64,000 bases of DNA, taken from positions 1,302,001 through 1,366,000 of the forward strand of contig CANNCZ010000001.1 in NCBI GenBank assembly GCA_947503275.1. The letters run 5' to 3'. The notes beneath the pieces are model-generated. The model was not told the DNA's origin. It did not search any database and saw only the letters and a program-made list of their open reading frames with translations. The stretch's first letter is position 1. Every line of letters starts with the position of its first letter. Origin of the DNA: an uncultured Erythrobacter sp. Its GTDB lineage: Bacteria; Pseudomonadota; Alphaproteobacteria; Sphingomonadales; Sphingomonadaceae. The translations under genes were made by a program, and so were the position numbers. This document shows, piece by piece, positions 52,254 through 59,426 of the stretch.

Positions 52254-52598
52254 TTATCGCACCGCTAAAAGCTCCCGCGTTGCGTGGTAGAGATTGCGCC
52301 CAGGCGGCAATGGATCATCAAGAATCGCACGGCCCGCTAATCGTGCTTGGCGATTGGCATGGTCATCAACCATCCGCAGAACGGCATAGCGAACCTCAGA
52401 GGGCGCGAAGCGCACCCATGAGTCTGCGATATTCTGAAAAAGCTCGCTGGGATTTGCAGAGCCACGGATGGCTGCGCGCATTGGGATTAAGCGCGGCTCG
52501 CGCTCAACAAGTTCGTCCCACTGTTCGCGCTTGTTCGCCTTATAAGCTTTGGATAGGCGCTGCTGCTCATCCCGCTTTTCTTGGAGGGTCTGCTTCAT
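52254..52598 (-). CDS. hypothetical phage protein
   Basis: The 114-residue basic protein (MKQTLQEKRD start) is mainly helical with a strong charged N-terminus. It overlaps the VRR-NUC gene by four bases. No family is recognised. Confidence 0.6.
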   Translation of the reverse strand: MKQTLQEKRDEQQRLSKAYKANKREQWDELVEREPRLIPMRAAIRGSANPSELFQNIADSWVRFAPSEVRYAVLRMVDDHANRQARLAGRAILDDPLPPGRNLYHATRELLAVR

Positions 52599-52993
52599 TG
52601 TCCCACCTCAAAAGCGTGAGGCCAATTGCCTTTGAGCCACTCGATAGCGCTTTCAGCAGAGCGAAATACGCCAACCGGAATTTGCATCCTGACAAGACGG
52701 TTCAGTGTGTCGATTTGTGCATCGCTGATCTGCCCCGTACCAGACTTGAACTCCAATCCAGCAGTGCAGCCGTCATAGATAGCGAGCATGTCTGGAAAGC
52801 CCTTTACAAGGCCCTCTTTGCTGCGCTGGCGCGCTTCCCATGCTGTCCGCTTTCCTGCGTTAGGAATGCCCACAAGCATGATGTGCGGATACTTCATGCG
52901 CATTTTGTTGCGAAACGCGACTTGAACGCTCATTTCGTCTTTCGCGCCTTTGGCGTCGCGCTTGTCGATGTGAAAGGGGTAAGGTTGCTTCAT
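52595..52993 (-). CDS. VRR-NUC domain nuclease
   Basis: The 132-residue protein has the VRR-NUC fold: Q-V-A-F near residue 25, GFPDMLAIYDG, then LEFKSGTGQISDAQ, with the catalytic acidic residues and lysine. Stand-alone members are structure-specific phage nucleases acting on junctions. It overlaps both neighbours by four bases. Confidence 0.85.
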   Translation of the reverse strand: MKQPYPFHIDKRDAKGAKDEMSVQVAFRNKMRMKYPHIMLVGIPNAGKRTAWEARQRSKEGLVKGFPDMLAIYDGCTAGLEFKSGTGQISDAQIDTLNRLVRMQIPVGVFRSAESAIEWLKGNWPHAFEVGQ

Positions 52994-53292
52994 TGCTCAG
53001 CCCCATGATCTGCCTTGCGAAGGCCATGGCGTTGAAGGCGCGTGAGAACAGCAGAGCGTGAGCGGGCAAGCCGGTTGGCAATGCCAGTGATGCTCACACC
53101 GTTCGCGCAATACAGTTCAAACAGAAGGTCATCTTCGCCTTCGGTCCATGCTGGCGGACGCTTGTTAGCGCGGTTGTTTAGACTGACCGGCTTAGGCGTC
53201 TCGGTGCTTGCGCATTGTCCGTAACGAGCGCCGCAACGCACGCAGACTTGCGCCTCTGGATTGGCAAATTGGGCAAGGGGTGCGGTGAACAT
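52990..53292 (-). CDS. small DNA-binding protein (GcrA/SANT-like)
   Basis: The 100-residue protein has a C-terminal helix-turn-helix beginning PAWTEGEDDLLFELYCANG and continuing SITGIANRLARSRSAVLTRLQ, close to GcrA/SANT-type modules. Two cysteines near residue 20 (CVRCG) may bind zinc with others. The ATG is in a TGATG overlap. It may regulate early genes. Confidence 0.65.
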   Translation of the reverse strand: MFTAPLAQFANPEAQVCVRCGARYGQCASTETPKPVSLNNRANKRPPAWTEGEDDLLFELYCANGVSITGIANRLARSRSAVLTRLQRHGLRKADHGAEQ

Positions 53293-53741
53293 CACGCCAC
53301 GGCCCGCAGCTTGCCAAGCTCAGCACCAAGGGCGTCAAAGGCTGCTTCCAGAACCGCACGGTCTTGCTGCACCTCTGCAACCGAAATCTTGTTATCATCC
53401 TCAAGCGCAGTGCTGAGAGCGAGTGCAGCCGCAAGGACTTGATTGGCATTTGAGCGATCACTGTCACTGCTGGGGCGGCTGTCGACACACAGGCGGTCAA
53501 AGTAGCCAGTGAACCGACCGTTCCATTCACGCTTGCCACGTCCAAACGTCACCGCATTCATGGTGGCGGTGCCGTCTGCATATTTGGCGGCTTGATCCTC
53601 ACTGACACCAAGCACAGCGCCCACGTCAGACCATGTTAGACCGTCTTGGGACTTAATCTCACCAATGGCCTTACCGAGCGCGTGAAGCGCAGCTGAAGCG
53701 GAATAGGCGGGGCGATTGCCGTGGATTGCAGGGGCGGTCAT
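53292..53741 (-). CDS. phage regulatory-type helix-turn-helix protein
   Basis: The 149-residue protein has a helix-turn-helix-like part near residues 30-58 (LTWSDVGAVLGVSEDQAAKYADG) and a helical second half. It is the first substantial gene after the folded RNA region. A stop-start overlap with the upstream small frame (ATGA) suggests coupling. It could be the target of that RNA. Confidence 0.6.
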   Translation of the reverse strand: MTAPAIHGNRPAYSASAALHALGKAIGEIKSQDGLTWSDVGAVLGVSEDQAAKYADGTATMNAVTFGRGKREWNGRFTGYFDRLCVDSRPSSDSDRSNANQVLAAALALSTALEDDNKISVAEVQQDRAVLEAAFDALGAELGKLRAVA

Positions 53742-53920
53742 GCCGTAACTCCTGAGGAATGGTTAGGAACAGAAACAGTTTGGGATGCAGGCACCAAAGG
53801 GAGGGAATTGTCGCCTGCATCCCGTCCCGTCGCGGTCTTCCGCGCAACGGGGATTGGGTTGGCGTGGTCGCAAATATTAGGACCACGTTGACCACTGCGA
53901 TTAAGGGTTCTGACGCTCAT
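53738..53920 (-). CDS. small frame through the folded RNA (doubtful)
   Basis: A 60-codon frame (MSVRTLNRSG) has ATGA overlaps at both ends with its neighbours. Its sequence runs through both hairpins and is of low complexity, so it may be only a leader peptide or not translated. Confidence 0.3.
   Translation of the reverse strand: MSVRTLNRSGQRGPNICDHANPIPVARKTATGRDAGDNSLPLVPASQTVSVPNHSSGVTA
53760..53890 (-). ncRNA. structured RNA region, possible C4-type antisense RNA
   Basis: The minus-strand transcript contains a perfect 11-base stem (GGGATGCAGGC and GCCTGCATCCC, 53782-53792 and 53813-53823) with a 20-base loop holding CCCTCCC. Next to it is a second hairpin (CGCGG and CCGCG around TCTT, extended by CCCGT/ACGGG, about 53826-53851). 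It lies between immunity genes and an operon of early genes. C4 RNAs of P1-like phages sit in such a place and silence an antirepressor. The family assignment is from memory and unverified. Confidence 0.45.
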
Positions 53921-54249
53921 GGAACGTACACCCCAGTCCTTGAAGCGGGCGACATTCGAAGCGCTCGATTAAGCATCGCTGATGCGGCAAAGAGAGCCTC
54001 GCCAGTCGGTAAGCGCCAATTGGCAGGGGGTGTCTCGAAATGCAGTCCGCAGAACTTTTGCTTGAGCCGCCGCGTATGTGGCGGGAGGGCGATCTTATCC
54101 TCATTGAGGTTCAGACAATGGGTAAGACGGTCGTTAGGGCCTACAAAATGGACGTTGCCATCGCCACGCATGTTGCGTTCGGCAAACTTGTGCGCGAGTT
54201 CTTCGAAGAACAGGGCAAGGTTGTACCGTTGGAGCTTGGGGAGCGGCAT
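53917..54249 (-). CDS. hypothetical protein after the Cro-like gene
   Basis: The 110-residue frame (MPLPKLQRYN) begins in a TAATG overlap with the Cro-like gene and ends in an ATGA overlap. It has no known motif. A plus-strand frame at 54040-54252 covers the same DNA and looks equally protein-like, so only one is likely real. Confidence 0.45.
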   Translation of the reverse strand: MPLPKLQRYNLALFFEELAHKFAERNMRGDGNVHFVGPNDRLTHCLNLNEDKIALPPHTRRLKQKFCGLHFETPPANWRLPTGEALFAASAMLNRALRMSPASRTGVYVP

Positions 54250-54446
54250 TAGGCCTGCTCCATCTTCCGAAGCAGCCTCACTTCAGCGTCACTCAATCCC
54301 ACAACGGGGCCTAAACGCAGGCCAGTGGTGTCGAGTATCCGAAGCGCAAGCTTGCGGGATGGTTTGCGATCACCGCTCAGCAACTCACTTGCATAGGAAA
54401 TGCTGATGTCTGACGCGGTGGCTAAATCTGTTGGTCTGATGTCCAT
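54249..54446 (-). CDS. Cro-like small XRE repressor
   Basis: The 65-residue protein (MDIRPTDLAT) is a single helix-turn-helix domain: TASDISISYASELLSGDRKPS at residues about 10-30, then a short tail. It opens the leftward early operon and diverges from the larger repressor gene. A promoter fits TTGCGA (54497-54492) and TACATT (54474-54469) on the minus strand with a 17-base spacer. A frame to 54497 would run through the operator and is rejected. Confidence 0.75.
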   Translation of the reverse strand: MDIRPTDLATASDISISYASELLSGDRKPSRKLALRILDTTGLRLGPVVGLSDAEVRLLRKMEQA

Positions 54447-54453
54447 GTCCGAA

Positions 54454-54539
54454 CATTCGCAGATTGCGAATGTAATTGCAAGCCCTGAAATTCGCAAAAG
54501 GCGTAATTACTCGCATGGCGTTCTATCGCAGAATGCGAG
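54454..54539. promoter_or_regulatory. three operators between Cro-like and repressor genes
   Basis: Site 1 is a perfect 19-base palindrome, CATTCGCA-GAT-TGCGAATG (54454-54472). Sites 2 (TTCGCA-AAA-GGCGTA, 54491-54505) and 3 (ATCGCA-GAA-TGCGAG, 54525-54539) are imperfect copies. Centres are 34-35 bases apart. This resembles the three-part right operator of lambda-like phages. Confidence 0.8.
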
Positions 54540-54540
54540 C

Positions 54541-54873
54541 ATGGGTGACACAGCAGATAAAAACGGCGGTCCAAACCACCTCAAAGCGTGGATGCAATAT
54601 CGCGACATTAAGGGTGTGGACCTTGCGGAACTGCTCGGGGGCAATGTTACGCCGGGCATGGTTAGCGATTTAGCGAACAGCAATCGAGCGCTTTCGGCAA
54701 AGTGGCTTCGGCGACTAGCCGACGCGCTCGATACGACCCCTGGTATGCTTCTGGATCACGACCCAACGGAACTTGATGCGGATATTATCGACATCTGGTC
54801 ACACGCTAATCGCACGCAAAGGCGGCAAATTGCCGATATTGCCAGAACGCTAACTGGCACAGACGACGCGTGA
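54541..54873 (+). CDS. phage repressor (short CI-type, no protease domain)
   Basis: The 110-residue protein starts MGDTADKNGG one base after operator 3. It has a helix-turn-helix (VDLAELLGGNVTPGMVSDLANSN, residues about 24-46) and a short helical C-terminus. There is no S24 self-cleavage domain, so it should not be cut directly in the SOS response. That leaves an antirepressor or other inducer. An upstream frame from 54400 is rejected. Confidence 0.75.
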   Translation: MGDTADKNGGPNHLKAWMQYRDIKGVDLAELLGGNVTPGMVSDLANSNRALSAKWLRRLADALDTTPGMLLDHDPTELDADIIDIWSHANRTQRRQIADIARTLTGTDDA

Positions 54874-55220
54874 AATTAGGCTTTTGGAACCGTTTGGTTA
54901 TTGTGGTTGCGGGAATCACTCTTCTTGTCGGGCCTCCCACAATACAACTGGCCATGGCCCACGACGCCAAGCAGGCGAATGACGCCGCTTTCGAAGTGTG
55001 CAAGCTCTTGGCTGAGCAGCAACCCATCATAGGAAGCCAGCTCGCCTCTCGCGAAGACTGCATTGCGGAGTATCTGGCAGATGATGCCGCTAGCGACATC
55101 TGGACATTGGACACATGGCTTGGGATCGCAGCGGCAATTGGTGGAGCCTGCGCGATTCTCTATGTGATATTATTCGCGTTACAGCGCATCGCGCGCTGGG
55201 TTTGGCAGGGCCGCGAATAA
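54870..55220 (+). CDS. repressor-linked membrane protein
   Basis: The 116-residue protein begins with a GTG (MKLGFWNRLV) in a GTGA overlap with the repressor stop. It has two membrane helices (residues about 7-24 and 88-107) with a 60-residue loop between them containing two cysteines. It would be made in the lysogen with the repressor. That pattern suggests superinfection exclusion or another lysogen trait; no family is recognised. Confidence 0.7.
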   Translation: MKLGFWNRLVIVVAGITLLVGPPTIQLAMAHDAKQANDAAFEVCKLLAEQQPIIGSQLASREDCIAEYLADDAASDIWTLDTWLGIAAAIGGACAILYVILFALQRIARWVWQGRE

Positions 55221-55226
55221 AGATAT

Positions 55227-55275
55227 TTCGCAATCTGCGAATAAATATCTTGACCTAGCATTCGCAATCTGCGAA
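55227..55275. promoter_or_regulatory. two operators before the rightward early operon
   Basis: TTCGCA-ATC-TGCGAA occurs twice, at 55227-55241 and 55261-55275, both perfect, with centres 34 bases apart. A -35-like TTGACC (55250-55255) lies between them. The sites match those at 54454-54539, so one repressor probably controls both regions. Confidence 0.82.
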
Positions 55276-55279
55276 CACA

Positions 55280-55320
55280 CTCTCAAGCAAACGGCAATTG
55301 GGCTGTTTGAAACTTGAGAG
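55280..55320 (+). promoter_or_regulatory. leader hairpin holding the ribosome-binding site
   Basis: CTCTCAAG (55280-55287) pairs with CTTGAGAG (55313-55320), and CAAAC with GTTTG inside. The purine-rich site GAGAGGGA lies in the right arm, seven bases before the ATG at 55327. Translation of the first gene could therefore depend on opening the stem. Confidence 0.6.
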
Positions 55321-55326
55321 GGAAGC

Positions 55327-55551
55327 ATGGCTTTCACAATTGAAAAAGGCGTGCCGCTGTCTGATGCGCGGAAGACTACGCGCCTCAAGTATCCTTTTCC
55401 TGACATGGAAATTGGAGATAGTTTTTGTGTTCCCGGGGATCGCAGAAACACACTTTCTGTCGCAGCATCCCTTTACGGAAAAAGGAATGGCTTAAAGTTC
55501 ACAGTGTCTTGTCAAGGTGACGGACGGGTCCGCTGCTGGAGGGTGTCATGA
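55327..55551 (+). CDS. hypothetical phage early protein
   Basis: The 74-residue protein (MAFTIEKGVPLSDAR start) has a compact beta pattern (MEIGDSFCVPGDRRN, LKFTVSCQGDGRVRCWRV). Proteins of this type are common in the early regions of alphaproteobacterial phages, with no known role. It is the first gene after the operator pair. Confidence 0.65.
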   Translation: MAFTIEKGVPLSDARKTTRLKYPFPDMEIGDSFCVPGDRRNTLSVAASLYGKRNGLKFTVSCQGDGRVRCWRVS

Positions 55552-55769
55552 ACGCTCCGGTAAAAATTAGCTTCGAGATGGAAGCCCGCGAACTCGCAGA
55601 GGACGAGCACTTCGAGCTTTGCAGGCAGATTGAACGCTCGGACCCGTGTGTGGGGCGGAACATTCGCGAAGACCACAATGTTGGCGCGACGCCAGAAGAG
55701 CACTTTCAGAACCACCGCGACCACTTTCTTGAACGCGCCCGCGAAGAGTTTTCGGAGTGCGTGGCATGA
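55548..55769 (+). CDS. hypothetical phage early protein
   Basis: The 73-residue, very acidic and His-rich protein (MNAPVKISFE start) has helices and no known motif. It overlaps both neighbours by four or three bases (ATGA), in line with coupled translation through the operon. Confidence 0.6.
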   Translation: MNAPVKISFEMEARELAEDEHFELCRQIERSDPCVGRNIREDHNVGATPEEHFQNHRDHFLERAREEFSECVA

Positions 55770-56101
55770 GTGGGGTTGTTTCAGATTGGACAAAAAAGCG
55801 CGCGCGCGAAGAGTATCGCAAGGCAGCTGGGCCTTGTCTGCCAAAGCCCTCGTATGATGACCTTGGCTTTTGGGAAAACGCCTTCGCCCGCTACATCGCT
55901 GAGCACGAAGATGAGCCGGTTGATTCGGTCATGTTTGAGGCGCGAAAGATTTGTGCAGATTGGTACGAAGAAAAGGGCTGCCCAAATGCAGCACGCGATC
56001 ATCGCGCGGGCGAATATGACGACGGGGATGATCTTCAGCAGGTCGCACTAGCAGGCTTAAAGCGCGGCATCGAGCTTGCCAAGACTGGCGGTGACGCATG
56101 A
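55766..56101 (+). CDS. hypothetical phage early protein
   Basis: The 111-residue acidic protein (MSGVVSDWTK start) is helical, with a KICADWYEEKGCPNAARDHR stretch that could bind metal. Overlaps with both neighbours are four bases. No family is recognised. Confidence 0.6.
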   Translation: MSGVVSDWTKKRAREEYRKAAGPCLPKPSYDDLGFWENAFARYIAEHEDEPVDSVMFEARKICADWYEEKGCPNAARDHRAGEYDDGDDLQQVALAGLKRGIELAKTGGDA

Positions 56102-56703
56102 GCGCCCGCCTACGCACGATAGCGGCCTGCAATAAGTCCGTCCTTGCCGAAGCACAGCGCGATTGCAGGCTGAGCAGGATGGCTAAGCGGCCACAGCTCG
56201 CGCCCTCCGTTGACGACATACTCTCAGATTGGCGCAATCGTTGGAACGAGCAGCGCAAATGGGGCCTTAAGCAAGACCTGAGCTTGCCGCCGCTGTCCGG
56301 TGCTCAGGTGCACGAGGCGATGGCCCTGAACAGCGAGTTTTACTGGCGTGGTGGCTTTGTTGTCCTTGGCGATAACAAGCGGCTTCACGATGAATGTAGG
56401 GCTGCGATCGCATTGGCTGGTCTGGAGAACCCCCGCAAGGCACCAAAGAAGTCGCGCATCCGAGCGGCTTTGATCGAAAGGGACGGGAGCGCTTGTTGGT
56501 TCTGCGGCGAAGAGCTGCACGGTGACTGCACGATAGAACACAAGGTCGCCAAGGCGAATGGAGGCGATTGGTCTTTAGGCAATCTCGTGCTCGCTCACGA
56601 AGAATGCAACCGTTCCATGGGGCGACTTCCTCTCAAAGCAAAAGAGGCTGCTCGCGACGCCATGCTTGCTGATCGCGCGCGGCGTGACGCGGGGGCTGTG
56701 TGA
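56098..56703 (+). CDS. HNH endonuclease of the early operon
   Basis: The 201-residue protein has a C-terminal HNH domain: ALIERDGSACWFCGEEL, CTIEHKVAKANGG, then LGNLVLAHEECNRSMG with the zinc-binding cysteines and catalytic histidine. The N-terminal 100 residues are helical and unrecognised. It is the second HNH gene of the prophage. Being in the early operon it could be a nicking or anti-host nuclease. Confidence 0.8.
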   Translation: MSARLRTIAACNKSVLAEAQRDCRLSRMAKRPQLAPSVDDILSDWRNRWNEQRKWGLKQDLSLPPLSGAQVHEAMALNSEFYWRGGFVVLGDNKRLHDECRAAIALAGLENPRKAPKKSRIRAALIERDGSACWFCGEELHGDCTIEHKVAKANGGDWSLGNLVLAHEECNRSMGRLPLKAKEAARDAMLADRARRDAGAV

Positions 56704-56966
56704 TGAGTTTTACTTCAACTTTCACTGTTGAGGGCGAGACCTCAATTTTAGGAGGCCTGCCTGTTTGGGCGGTGTTTTTCTACTGTCGTGGCGACGGGTG
56801 GGAAACCGATGACGACTTCACGCTGGAGGCTCTGCATTGGCTCAAGCGTGATGGTTCAAAGGGTGGCGTGATACCTAAGCACATAGTGAGACGCGCAGAG
56901 GATGCCGACATGTATTTCTGCGACGCATTCCAGCGCCTTTTAGAAGCGAAGGGCGTCGAAGCATGA
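56703..56966 (+). CDS. hypothetical phage early protein
   Basis: The 87-residue protein (MSFTSTFTVE start) shows strands with aromatic residues (LPVWAVFFYCRGDGWETDDD). The ATG overlaps the preceding TGA by one base. No family is recognised. Confidence 0.6.
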   Translation: MSFTSTFTVEGETSILGGLPVWAVFFYCRGDGWETDDDFTLEALHWLKRDGSKGGVIPKHIVRRAEDADMYFCDAFQRLLEAKGVEA

Positions 56967-57070
56967 CCCCCGGCGCCTTCGCATTTTACGCACTGTTTGC
57001 CTTGTCATCGGTGTTTGTTTTCATCCCTGCGATTGGCGCGGGGCTGGTTGAATTATTGGGAGTTGGTTGA
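56963..57070 (+). CDS. tiny membrane protein
   Basis: A 35-residue frame (MTPGAFAFYA) is almost entirely one membrane helix ending in GLVELLGVG. It overlaps the previous gene by four bases and the next by one. The tight overlaps support translation. Confidence 0.55.
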   Translation: MTPGAFAFYALFALSSVFVFIPAIGAGLVELLGVG

Positions 57071-57402
57071 TGTTTGAATCGCCTTGGAAGAGCTTTTACA
57101 AGCACAAGTACGATGAGTGGCACGTAACAATCCCCTACGATCAAAGCAATTATATGTGTGCCTTGTGCCCAGATGGGATCAATCCTGAATTTGGTAAGGA
57201 TAGGGAGCGGTTGGCCCGCCTAATCGCAGCCGCACCGGAGCTTTTGGAGGCGTGCGTTGATGCTGGAATGACGTTTCAGCATTACGCAGAACTTCACGCC
57301 GCTAAAGGCACGCCGGAGGGTGACTTAAAGGCCAAGCGGAATCTGGATATGGCGAAGAAGCTCTGCAAAGCCATCGCCAAAGCCCGTGGCGAGACGTCAT
57401 GA
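57070..57402 (+). CDS. hypothetical phage early protein with ARLIAAAPELLEA motif
   Basis: The 110-residue protein carries RLIAAAPELLEACVDAG and a second helix AKKLCKAIAKARGE. This pair is a recurring module in early proteins of many proteobacterial phages, with unknown role. It starts MFESPWKSFY at an ATG in a TGATG overlap. Confidence 0.7.
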   Translation: MFESPWKSFYKHKYDEWHVTIPYDQSNYMCALCPDGINPEFGKDRERLARLIAAAPELLEACVDAGMTFQHYAELHAAKGTPEGDLKAKRNLDMAKKLCKAIAKARGETS

Positions 57403-57521
57403 CCGATTGGCGCTTCAACAAACCCCCGCAAGATCCCTGGCTTCGCAGGCAGGCGCACGGACGTATTCGCCCCATGCACAAGCCCACATTGATTGAACGT
57501 ATATTTGGAGGTCAGCGATGA
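57399..57521 (+). CDS. tiny basic protein
   Basis: A 40-residue frame (MTDWRFNKPP) rich in Arg and Pro has ATGA overlaps at both ends. No motif is recognised. Confidence 0.5.
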   Translation: MTDWRFNKPPQDPWLRRQAHGRIRPMHKPTLIERIFGGQR

Positions 57522-57946
57522 CGGATGGAAAGATAGAAGTGACCCCGGCTGACATAAACGCTGAGTTGACCTGGGTTAAGGGCACTTTGCAACTGTCATA
57601 TGTCCTCGCCCGCCACCGCACCGAAGCCCTCGCATCCCAAGCCGCCGAAATGGAGGCGTTGCGGGCTGAAAACGAGCTTCTTGAGCGCCAATGGCAGTCT
57701 CGTGAAGAGGATATATTGCGCGCCGCTGTTTGGCGAATGGGTTGGCCTGAAATCAATGCCTATCACGACGAACTGAACAAGGGGCAAGACGTTCGGGAGG
57801 ATGCGGGTGGCTACTTTATGCGCGCGATAGGTCGCCTCTTTGGGGTGAAGCCGCAACGTGATGTGGTTACGACACACCAAGATGCCGCGATGGCTATGCT
57901 CGACAACCTCACCCAGCCACCCGCACCTGAGAAGGGGGCGGAGTGA
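57518..57946 (+). CDS. hypothetical coiled-coil early protein
   Basis: The 142-residue protein has a coiled coil (EALASQAAEMEALRAENELL, residues about 36-55) and a following helical domain (GGYFMRAIGRLFGVKPQR). It overlaps both neighbours. No family is recognised. Confidence 0.6.
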   Translation: MTDGKIEVTPADINAELTWVKGTLQLSYVLARHRTEALASQAAEMEALRAENELLERQWQSREEDILRAAVWRMGWPEINAYHDELNKGQDVREDAGGYFMRAIGRLFGVKPQRDVVTTHQDAAMAMLDNLTQPPAPEKGAE

Positions 57947-58110
57947 TGCGGAAAGACGCACTTATCATACCTTGGGTCCTAGCAGTGATTTGCGTTCTTG
58001 CACTCCTGTTTGTTGACTTACCAGAGCAGCAACGTCTGGCGGCAATCGTGTTGAGCTTCATGTCCACCTTAACGCTGTGCGTGATCCACAGCCGACCCGA
58101 CCCCCAATAA
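57946..58110 (+). CDS. small two-helix membrane protein
   Basis: A 54-residue frame (MRKDALIIPWVL) has two membrane helices separated by DLPEQQR and a short C-terminal tail. The ATG overlaps the previous stop by one base. It may act on the host membrane or in exclusion. Confidence 0.55.
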   Translation: MRKDALIIPWVLAVICVLALLFVDLPEQQRLAAIVLSFMSTLTLCVIHSRPDPQ

Positions 58111-58142
58111 CCCCGCCAATGGGCGGCAGATAAAGGAATTTT

Positions 58143-58412
58143 GTGATGGAGAGAATGTCTCTGCCAATTTACCGATCGATCTCGCTTTATAGCGGTGACG
58201 GTTGGAAGGATGACACCCGCAAAGGCGATGTCGTGTTTACCTATGGCCGGGCACTTCCAAGGCCATACGGAGAAGGGCAGCACCCAATGGTCGGATGCAC
58301 CATACAGTGCATCTTCATCAATTCGACTGACTGGCAAACCCGCAAGGCCACACTTGCCGAAATTATCGGACTTCTTCCGAAAATATGGAACGATTTGCGA
58401 GGCAAGTCATGA
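58143..58412 (+). CDS. hypothetical phage early protein
   Basis: The protein of about 88 residues starts at GTG 58143 or ATG 58146, behind AAAGGA. It has a strand pattern (YRSISLYSGDGWKDD, GDVVFTYGRALP) and no known motif. It is separated from the previous gene by a small GCCAATGGGC hairpin region. Confidence 0.55.
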   Translation: MMERMSLPIYRSISLYSGDGWKDDTRKGDVVFTYGRALPRPYGEGQHPMVGCTIQCIFINSTDWQTRKATLAEIIGLLPKIWNDLRGKS

Positions 58413-59044
58413 CCAACCCCAAACAAGGATGCGCGGTGATGCAGGTTACTGATGAGATGCACACTCGCATTCGCGCTTATTGCGCCAGCGAGAAAGGCTC
58501 ACAAAATGAAGTGCGGCAGGCTATTGCGCTTGCCGATCTGGTTTGTCGCAACGAGATGACAATTCACGCCGCGCTCGCCGCGCTCTCAGCCGCTCCCGTG
58601 GCAGAGCCGGTGGGGTGGGATAGAGATGCGTTAGCTAAGACGGTTCTTGATGGGTGGACCGAAGGTAATGAGACTTGGGATGATGCACCCTCGCACATCC
58701 AAGATCGCTGTTACTTTGTCGCTGATGCAATCCTGAAAACCCCACCCACTCAAGAACAGAGCGCGCCGAATGAGCGTGAGGCGGCTAAGGTCGCTGCATT
58801 AAACTGGCGAAAACCAAACGAGTGGGATCACGGACATGAGGGTAGCGTTGCGTGCGCTGATGGTCTTGGTGGGCGCTATTCAATCACTGAGGGCGTAGGG
58901 GAAACCTATGAGCTTTGGTGGGCGCATGACGGATTTGACCATATTACTTGCGCCAATCTCAAAGACGCAAAGGCAAAAGCGGAAGAAGATTGGCAAAAGC
59001 GTATGTCTCGCAACCTCAAGACCGATGGAGGCGCACGTGGCTGA
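58409..59044 (+). CDS. hypothetical phage early protein with C-terminal repeat-like module
   Basis: The 211-residue protein (MTNPKQGCAV start) has a helical N-terminal part and a C-terminal module (GGRYSITEGVGETYELWW, then LKDAKAKAEEDWQKRM) seen at the end of many phage early proteins. Function unknown. It starts in an ATGA overlap. Confidence 0.65.
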   Translation: MTNPKQGCAVMQVTDEMHTRIRAYCASEKGSQNEVRQAIALADLVCRNEMTIHAALAALSAAPVAEPVGWDRDALAKTVLDGWTEGNETWDDAPSHIQDRCYFVADAILKTPPTQEQSAPNEREAAKVAALNWRKPNEWDHGHEGSVACADGLGGRYSITEGVGETYELWWAHDGFDHITCANLKDAKAKAEEDWQKRMSRNLKTDGGARG

Positions 59045-59426
59045 CACATTCATGCTGCCGCGTCCGGTGGAGGTTTTTCAGGTTACGCCGGGCTGTGGGC
59101 CACATTTGTGTGAAACGCTAGGCTCTTCCTTCATTGTTGTCTTGGAGGGATATACCCGTGGCTTCGATTGGAAGTTTGGGAAGATCCAAGGTCAATGGGA
59201 TGACTACCTAGTACGCTTCCCCGAACCCGTTGGCGTTATCGTGATGACCAAAGAGCAGGTCGATCACTGGTTTGGGCGCGATGCTTACGAGGTGGCTGCG
59301 GAGGTGGCGGATCGTTGCGAAAAGCGGGTGACAGGCATGTTCAGCGAGAAGGCAGCCTCACAGCGCGTTGCATCGCAGGATATTGCTGCTGAAATCCGCC
59401 AGCTATCAATGAAGGGCGGTGCGTGA
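59037..59426 (+). CDS. hypothetical phage early protein
   Basis: The 129-residue protein probably starts at a GTG (VADTFMLPRP) with GGAGG five bases before it. The first 75 residues are beta-rich (PVEVFQVTPGCGPHL), the rest helical. The name and role are not recognised. A longer frame upstream is a shadow of the previous gene. Confidence 0.6.
   Translation: MADTFMLPRPVEVFQVTPGCGPHLCETLGSSFIVVLEGYTRGFDWKFGKIQGQWDDYLVRFPEPVGVIVMTKEQVDHWFGRDAYEVAAEVADRCEKRVTGMFSEKAASQRVASQDIAAEIRQLSMKGGA

Noticed and set aside
54400..54540. N-terminal extension of the repressor
   Set aside because: The extra 47 codons would cover the three operators; the ATG at 54541 directly after operator 3 fits better.
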